Part shown: positions 1 through 3,682 of the stretch, piece by piece
Numbering within the stretch: position 1 is the stretch's first letter
Layout: each line of letters opens with the position of its first letter
Assembly (NCBI GenBank): GCA_017988355.1
Contig: JAGNRX010000098.1
Span: 1-5,163 of the forward strand
Direction: 5' to 3'
Length of the DNA: 5,163 bases
Origin: Bacteroidales bacterium
GTDB lineage: Bacteria; Bacteroidota; Bacteroidia; Bacteroidales; P3
Made by a program: the position numbers and the translations under genes
Notes under the pieces: model-generated
What the model was told of the DNA's origin: nothing
The model's database searches: none
What the model saw: only the letters and a program-made list of their open reading frames with translations

Positions 1-35
1 CGTACCGGAAGGTGTGGCTGGAATACCTCCTTTCT
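1..35 (+). rRNA. rrs: 16S rRNA, 3' end only (partial)
   Basis: This is the extreme 3' end of the small-subunit rRNA gene; the rest lies before the window. Helix 45 is visible: its 5' strand at about 1-6, the GGAA tetraloop at 7-10 (adenines 9-10 correspond to the pair dimethylated by KsgA), and its 3' strand at about 11-16, including two G-U pairs. The anti-Shine-Dalgarno core CCTCC is at 26-30. The mature end is probably near 33-35 by analogy with E. coli, where the molecule ends CCTCCTTA. The bases just before the anti-SD read GGAATACC, whereas I recall GGAACACC as the usual Bacteroidetes form, so position 24 carries T where C is expected. The identification is very secure; the exact end is approximate. 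Confidence 0.95.
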
Positions 36-141
36 AGAGATAGAAAATAGAGACTTAGGTCTCAAAACACGAACTTTTGACACTTACTTAACTTTTGAGT
101 TAAGTATTTCGCTACTTTTAATGGTTTCTCTTTTTTTATAT
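36..141 (+). other. 16S-tRNA-Ile internal transcribed spacer
   Basis: This short AT-rich spacer lies between the 16S 3' end and tRNA-Ile and is presumably transcribed with both and removed by processing. It holds two small stem-loops: GAGAC/GTCTC at 50-54 and 59-63 with a TTAG loop, and a longer perfect hairpin at 85-106 that has its own entry. A pyrimidine-rich run with seven T follows at 124-137, just ahead of the tRNA. I see no open reading frame and no second tRNA. The 16S leader needed to predict the RNase III processing stem is outside the window. Confidence 0.8.
85..106 (+). other. Perfect 9-bp hairpin in the rRNA spacer
   Basis: TACTTAACT at 85-93 is the exact reverse complement of AGTTAAGTA at 98-106, leaving the loop TTTG. 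It lies about 50 bases past the 16S 3' end. The next T-run starts about 25 bases downstream, so it does not look like an intrinsic terminator. A role as a processing or folding element of the precursor rRNA is an inference from position only. Confidence 0.5.
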
Positions 142-215
142 AGTCTCGTAGCTCAGTTGGTTAGAGCACTACACTGATAATGTAGGGGTCGGCGGTTCAA
201 GTCCGCCTGAGACTA
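142..215 (+). tRNA. tRNA-Ile (anticodon GAT)
   Basis: A full cloverleaf can be drawn. The acceptor stem is 142-148 with 208-214 (six Watson-Crick pairs and a terminal G-U). The D stem is GCTC/GAGC at 151-154 and 164-167, with the loop GG at 159-160. The anticodon stem is CTACA/TGTAG at 169-173 and 181-185, with GAT at 176-178 between T175 and A179. The variable loop is 186-190. The T stem is GGCGG/CCGCC at 191-195 and 203-207, with loop TTCAAGT. A215 is the discriminator base. CCA is not encoded (CGA follows), so it must be added by tRNA nucleotidyltransferase. tRNA-Ile(GAT) is the classic first tRNA of 16S-23S spacers, normally followed by tRNA-Ala(TGC), which is absent here. Confidence 0.97.
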
Positions 216-217
216 CG

Positions 218-240
218 AAAGCCGTGAGGCTTTTTTGTTT
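218..240 (+). terminator. Intrinsic terminator directly after tRNA-Ile
   Basis: AAAGCC (218-223) pairs perfectly with GGCTTT (228-233) around the GNRA-type tetraloop GTGA. A T-rich tract, TTTTTTGTTT, occupies 231-240. The hairpin begins only two bases after the tRNA discriminator base, so it should end the 16S-tRNA-Ile transcript immediately. The three-GC stem is modest, but the stem, loop and T-tract layout is textbook. Confidence 0.75.
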
Positions 241-255
241 TCATAATTGTGGATT

Positions 256-292
256 AGCGGATATTCTTTACGAGTGTCCGCTTTCTTTTTTT
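256..292 (+). terminator. Second, stronger intrinsic terminator
   Basis: An 11-bp stem pairs 256-266 with 272-282 (nine Watson-Crick pairs and two G-T wobbles; the outer part is AGCGGA/TCCGCT) around the loop TTTAC. It is followed by a T-rich tract at 282-292. It lies 15 bases after the first terminator and has the same orientation, so the two form a tandem terminator of the kind found at the ends of highly transcribed stable-RNA units. Confidence 0.78.
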
Positions 293-348
293 ATATGCCT
301 ATGTGTTTTCTTTTAATTTGATTTTCAGGGCTTAAGAATGTGCTCTGA

Positions 349-363
349 TGAAACAGCGTTTCA
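349..363. repeat. Short inverted repeat TGAAAC-AGC-GTTTCA
   Basis: A perfect 6-bp inverted repeat with a three-base loop abuts and slightly overlaps the first unit of the 21-bp tandem repeat. No T-run follows on either strand, so a terminator is unlikely. It may be chance or a small protein-binding palindrome; nothing here decides between these. Confidence 0.35.
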
Positions 364-451
364 GTAAATTAGTTCTTTGATTCAGAAAATTCTTTCTTTG
401 ATTCAGTGAATTAGTTCTTTGATCTAATTTTTTCTTTCTTTGATTCAGTAA
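362..451. repeat. Tandem repeat: four 21-bp units plus a partial fifth
   Basis: Units lie at 362-382, 383-403, 404-424 and 425-445, with CAGTAA of a fifth at 446-451. Each unit ends in the core TTCTTTGAT or CTTTCTTTGAT, and most start with CAG. Units 1 and 3 share ATTAGTTCTTTGAT; units 2 and 4 share TTCTTTCTTTGATT. The array is therefore better read as two copies of a 42-bp higher-order unit (362-403 and 404-445). The most diverged stretch is the start of unit 4. The array begins 11 bases after the stop codon of the thioesterase, on its 3' side. There are no unique spacers, so it is not CRISPR. Its function is unknown; a slippage-generated microsatellite-like array is the simplest reading. 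Confidence 0.85.
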
Positions 452-461
452 GGGAAATTAA

Positions 462-941
462 CTACCCCTCAAATGCTATGAATTTTTCTTTAAATTCTTC
501 TGGGATTTTCGCAGATTGGTTCGTTTTGTTATCGAATCCAGATAATATTGTGGTGCATTTGGACTTCACTATTCCTGTTTCTTTATCAATTAATTGTTGA
601 TGTGTTTTCATACTTTTTTCTCCAAATGAAAATAATTTTGTTTCAACATATATATCATCTCCTTGAAGTATTGGTGAAATAAAATCTATTTCAATATGAA
701 CAATAACTACAACAATATCTGTCCAATCTATCTTCTTTCCCATCACTTTTTCAAAGTAATATATCCTCCCAACATCATAGTATTGAGAGTGGAAGCTGTT
801 GTTCACGTGGCTGAGGGCATCGATATCACTAAATCTAATTTGGATAGGGATGCTATGTCTATAGGTTTGTTCTGTTGTCAATTTAACTTTGTATTTTATG
901 CAAAAATACGATATTCCAATTTGTTTTTGTAATTTTGTCAA
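462..941 (-). CDS. Hotdog-fold acyl-CoA thioesterase (4HBT/YbgC-like)
   Basis: Predicted cytoplasmic thioesterase that hydrolyses acyl-CoA-type thioesters; the substrate cannot be read from sequence. The family signature lies at residues 36-59, R-F-S-D-I-D-x-x-x-H-V-N-N followed by Y54-Y55 and R59. Asp41 aligns with the catalytic Asp18 of E. coli YbgC. Ser44 stands where many members have Gly before His-Val-Asn-Asn. A typical hotdog second half follows, with alternating strands to about residue 137 and a charged C-terminus. No signal peptide or membrane segment is evident. At 159 residues it is about 20 longer than usual members, because residues 1-20 precede the normal domain start. A TTG codon at 881-879 (residue 21) would give 139 residues and a larger divergent promoter gap, so the ATG at 941 is uncertain. 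It is convergent with the rRNA unit and divergent from tadA. Confidence 0.88.
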   Translation of the reverse strand: MTKLQKQIGISYFCIKYKVKLTTEQTYRHSIPIQIRFSDIDALSHVNNSFHSQYYDVGRIYYFEKVMGKKIDWTDIVVVIVHIEIDFISPILQGDDIYVETKLFSFGEKSMKTHQQLIDKETGIVKSKCTTILSGFDNKTNQSAKIPEEFKEKFIAFEG

Positions 942-956
942 GATAATTTTTAATTT
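882..956. promoter_or_regulatory. Possible divergent promoter region, thioesterase/tadA
   Basis: Bacteroidetes primary sigma factor promoters carry a -7 element TAnnTTTG and a -33 element TTTG. An exact TAnnTTTG match, TAATTTTG, lies at 930-937 on the plus strand, about 20 bases before the tadA ATG. Another, TATTTTTG, lies on the minus strand at 908-901, about 20 bases before the alternative TTG start of the thioesterase. Neither has a convincing -33 TTTG at normal spacing. The paired arrangement is suggestive only, since the region is T-rich and such motifs arise easily by chance. If the thioesterase really starts at 941, the minus-strand motif falls inside its coding sequence. Confidence 0.35.
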
Positions 957-1406
957 ATGAGTTCAGTATTAGTAAAAGACGATATTTATTATATGCAGGA
1001 GGCATTAAAACAGGCTAATCTTGCTTTTGATATTGATGAGGTGCCGATAGGTGCAATTATAGTTTGTAGGGATAAGATTGTTGCTAGGGCTCATAATTTA
1101 TCGATGCGTTTAAACGATTTCACTGCTCATGCGGAGATGCAGGCTTTCACTTCTGCAACAAATGCACTTGGAGGAAAATACTTAAATGATTGCACTCTAT
1201 ACGTTACGATGGAGCCTTGCGTTATGTGTGCAGGTGCTTGCTATTGGACACAGATAGGGAAGGTTGTTTTTGGAGCAAAAGATGATAAAAGAGGAGCCTC
1301 AACCACTGGTGTGAACTTATATCACCCAAAAACAATTGTTGAGTCAGGTGTTTTGGAGGATGAATGTTCTAATTTAGTTAAGGAGTTTTTTAAGAAAAAG
1401 AGATAG
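957..1406 (+). CDS. tadA: tRNA adenosine(34) deaminase TadA
   Basis: Zinc-dependent deaminase that converts adenosine to inosine at the wobble position of tRNA-Arg(ACG), letting one tRNA read several CGN codons; it acts in the cytoplasm as a homodimer. The cytidine/deoxycytidylate deaminase fold is clear. The first zinc motif is T56-A-H58-A-E60 (His58 zinc ligand, Glu60 proton shuttle). The second is E86-P-C88-V-M-C91-A-G (two cysteine ligands). VPIGAIIV at 29-36 and N47 belong to the conserved core, and FGAKDDKRGA follows at about 109-118. The 149-residue length is normal. The ATG at 957 is favoured because the first helix (residues 8-23) is typical of the family; no Shine-Dalgarno precedes it, as is common in Bacteroidota. 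It is followed after 23 bases by rel and is probably co-transcribed with it. Confidence 0.96.
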   Translation: MSSVLVKDDIYYMQEALKQANLAFDIDEVPIGAIIVCRDKIVARAHNLSMRLNDFTAHAEMQAFTSATNALGGKYLNDCTLYVTMEPCVMCAGACYWTQIGKVVFGAKDDKRGASTTGVNLYHPKTIVESGVLEDECSNLVKEFFKKKR

Positions 1407-1418
1407 ATACAAGTAGAT

Positions 1419-1425
1419 AAGGTGG
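1419..1425 (+). promoter_or_regulatory. Shine-Dalgarno-like site before rel
   Basis: AAGGTGG differs by one base from the ideal AAGGAGG complement of the CCTCCTT tail seen at 26-32. It ends four bases before the ATG at 1430, which is closer than the usual optimum. None of the other three genes in the window has a comparable site; their leaders are plain A/T-rich. It supports the choice of the ATG at 1430, but Bacteroidota generally rely little on this pairing, so its effect is uncertain. Confidence 0.45.
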
Positions 1426-1429
1426 ACAT

Positions 1430-3667
1430 ATGTATATTATAGACGAAGAATTAGAAAGAAAAGAAATATTAAAAAGGTATAAGTATCTTATTCAATTAAT
1501 CTCTAAATCAGCCACAAGGGAAGAGAAAAGGCAGGTTAGAAGGGCTTTTACTGTTGCTCAAAAGGCTCACGGTGGAGTTAGGAGAAAGACAGGAGAGCCT
1601 TATATATATCATCCAATGGAAGTGGCAAGAATTGCAGCGGAGGATTTAGGTCTTGGACCTGTTGCTGTTGTTTGTGCTCTTTTGCATGATGTGGTTGAGG
1701 ACACTGAATATACTCTTGAAGATATTAGAACAATTTTTGATGATAGGGTTGCTCAAATAATTGATGGGCTAACAAAGATTGAAGGTGTTTTCGACTATGC
1801 AACCAATTCCATTCAAGCAGAGAATTTTAAAAAGCTTCTAACAACAATGGGTGACGATGTTAGGGTTATTCTTTTGAAACTATGCGATAGGCTTCATAAT
1901 ATGAGGACTCTTGAGTCGATGCGTGAGGATAAACAATTAAAAATAGCTTCTGAAACCCAAATGTTATATGTTCCACTTGCTCATCGTTTGGGACTATATC
2001 AAATCAAAAGCGAATTAGAAGACTTAGCAACTCAATATATCAACCCTCAGGGCTACCAAGAAATTGTTGAAAAACTAAAAGACTCCGAAGAAGTTAGAAA
2101 TAAATTTATAATAGAATTTGCAGAGCCTATTGAAAGAGAACTTGAAAATAAAGGCTTCAAATACACTTGTAGTGCAAGAGTTAAAACCATTACCTCTATT
2201 ATCGGAAAGATAGAAAACAAGGGAGTCCTTTTCGATGAGATATATGATATATTTGCAATTAGAGTTGTCTTAGATGTTCCAGTTGAAGTTGAGAAAGAGG
2301 CTTGTTTTGCTGCCTATTCACTAATCAACACAATTTATGGAGAACAAAAGCACGATAGGTTAAGAGATTGGATTTCCAAACCTAAGAGCAATGGTTATGA
2401 GGCTCTCCACTTCACTGTTCAAGCAAATAATGGAAGATGGGTAGAGGTTCAAATAAGAAGCCAAAGAATGGATGAGATTGCTGAAAAGGGTTTGGCTGCA
2501 CATTATAAATACAAAGAAGTTAAGGAGGGGGAGTTAGACGAGAAATTAGATAATTGGTTGGAAAAAGTTAGAGAGCTTTTGGATAACCAGTCTGATAATG
2601 CAATTGACTTTGTTAATGATTTTAAGTTAAATTTAGTTATTGATGAAATCACTACTTTCACTCCAAAGGGAAAGGTGATTATTTTGCCAAAAGGTTCAAC
2701 CGTTTTAGATTTTGCTTTCAATGTTCATACTCAATTAGGCATAAACTGTATGGGAGCAAAGGTGAACTATAAGGTTGTAACTCTTAATCATAAATTAAAA
2801 CCATCTGACCAAGTAGAAATAATAACTTCTAAAATATCACATCCAAAAGAAGAATATCTATCCTTTGTTAAGACTTCCAGAGCAATTCAAGGAATAAAAA
2901 ACTATTTAAGAGATTATCGAAAAGGATACTTTGATGAGGGTGTAGATAAGTTAAAGAAGATGTTCTTAGAATTAGACGTAGATTATAATAATGAAAACGT
3001 TGATAAATTAAGCAAATATGTTGGCATTGCTCAGCAAATAGACTTCTATTATAAGGTTGCTAAGGATGAAATCTCAATAGAGGATATTAGACTTTGTTTT
3101 GATAAGAGGAAGGCTAAGAACTCGACCTGGATGTTTCTTAAAAATCCTTTCTCAATAAGAAGAGATAGAAACGAAGATAAGCTAACCTTAAAAGATGAAA
3201 TCAAAAATCAAATTGAGAATAATCCCGAACAAGTTGTTATAAGACAAAATATGGAGAATCTTAAATATGTAACTGCATCATGTTGTCGCCCTGTTCCAGG
3301 AGATGATATCATTGGTTTAATTAGGGAAAACTCCATTGAGGTGCATAGAACATCTTGCATAAAGGCCGTTGATGAGATGTCTAAATTTGGTCATAGGATA
3401 ATTAAAGCTAAGTGGCGTGAGAACGAAAAAATAACTTTCTTAGCTGGGATTAGGTTTAAGGGCATTGACAGAAGAGGACTTTTGCAAGAACTAACAGGAG
3501 TTGTTTCCGAAGGATGGAATATCAACATTAGGGGTCTTGCTGTGGAAAGTAGTGAGGGTTTGTTTGAAGGAACGATAATGGTTTATATTTACGATGCCCA
3601 ACAGCTTAATAAACTAATCAAAAACATAGAAAGCATTGACGGAATTCAAAGTGTAAGAAGAATTTAA
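1430..3667 (+). CDS. rel: Bifunctional (p)ppGpp synthetase/hydrolase, RelA/SpoT family
   Basis: Long RSH enzyme (745 residues, normal length) that makes (p)ppGpp from ATP and GDP/GTP and degrades it; the central switch of the stringent response, acting at the ribosome and in the cytoplasm. The hydrolase domain (about 30-200) looks active: R52-K53, H61 of YIYHP, H86-D87, E90-D91 and D153 of CDRLHN match the metal and catalytic residues of Rel proteins. The synthetase domain (about 235-362) has D273, R310-L-R-D313 (the basic RxKD-type version linked to bifunctional enzymes), NGY at 321-323 and E339 of VEVQIR. The TGS domain is about 405-467, followed by a helical region. The cysteine-rich ZFD/CC element has C618-C619, H639 and C643. 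A C-terminal ACT domain spans about 667-745. Residues 249-261 depart from the common GRPKxxxSI pattern. It follows tadA by 23 bases and precedes the receptor gene by 15, suggesting one operon. Confidence 0.96.
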   Translation: MYIIDEELERKEILKRYKYLIQLISKSATREEKRQVRRAFTVAQKAHGGVRRKTGEPYIYHPMEVARIAAEDLGLGPVAVVCALLHDVVEDTEYTLEDIRTIFDDRVAQIIDGLTKIEGVFDYATNSIQAENFKKLLTTMGDDVRVILLKLCDRLHNMRTLESMREDKQLKIASETQMLYVPLAHRLGLYQIKSELEDLATQYINPQGYQEIVEKLKDSEEVRNKFIIEFAEPIERELENKGFKYTCSARVKTITSIIGKIENKGVLFDEIYDIFAIRVVLDVPVEVEKEACFAAYSLINTIYGEQKHDRLRDWISKPKSNGYEALHFTVQANNGRWVEVQIRSQRMDEIAEKGLAAHYKYKEVKEGELDEKLDNWLEKVRELLDNQSDNAIDFVNDFKLNLVIDEITTFTPKGKVIILPKGSTVLDFAFNVHTQLGINCMGAKVNYKVVTLNHKLKPSDQVEIITSKISHPKEEYLSFVKTSRAIQGIKNYLRDYRKGYFDEGVDKLKKMFLELDVDYNNENVDKLSKYVGIAQQIDFYYKVAKDEISIEDIRLCFDKRKAKNSTWMFLKNPFSIRRDRNEDKLTLKDEIKNQIENNPEQVVIRQNMENLKYVTASCCRPVPGDDIIGLIRENSIEVHRTSCIKAVDEMSKFGHRIIKAKWRENEKITFLAGIRFKGIDRRGLLQELTGVVSEGWNINIRGLAVESSEGLFEGTIMVYIYDAQQLNKLIKNIESIDGIQSVRRI

Positions 3668-3682
3668 TAATTAAAATAAAAC

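Larger units (their letters stand above)
293..461. other. Non-coding convergent intergenic region
   Basis: The 169 bases between the second terminator and the stop codon of the minus-strand thioesterase hold no supported gene. The region is T-rich on the plus strand. It contains a small inverted repeat at 349-363 and a 21-bp tandem repeat at 362-451. I found no rRNA-like or tRNA-like sequence and no T-tract hairpin that would terminate the minus-strand gene. Confidence 0.7.

Noticed and set aside
85..137. Hairpin at 85-106 plus the T-run at 131-137 as a terminator
   Set aside because: The T-run is about 25 bases from the stem, and termination here would cut off the tRNA-Ile gene.
362..451. 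CRISPR-like array
   Set aside because: The units are contiguous and contain no unique spacers, and no cas genes are nearby.
216..461. Possible tRNA-Ala or start of 23S rRNA after tRNA-Ile
   Set aside because: No cloverleaf with a TGC anticodon and no 23S-like 5' sequence was found; terminators and repeats fill the stretch.
362..461. C-terminal extension of the thioesterase by stop-codon readthrough into the repeat
   Set aside because: The protein already has family-normal content at its TAG stop. In-frame TAA codons recur in the repeat, and no readthrough signal is visible.
696..932. Plus-strand open frame of 78 codons
   Set aside because: It lies wholly antisense to the thioesterase, whose hotdog signature is convincing. 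Its translation shows no recognisable domain.
2503..2721. Minus-strand open frame of 72 codons
   Set aside because: Antisense to the middle of rel, between the synthetase and TGS domains. It is low-complexity serine/lysine-rich and a shadow of the real gene.
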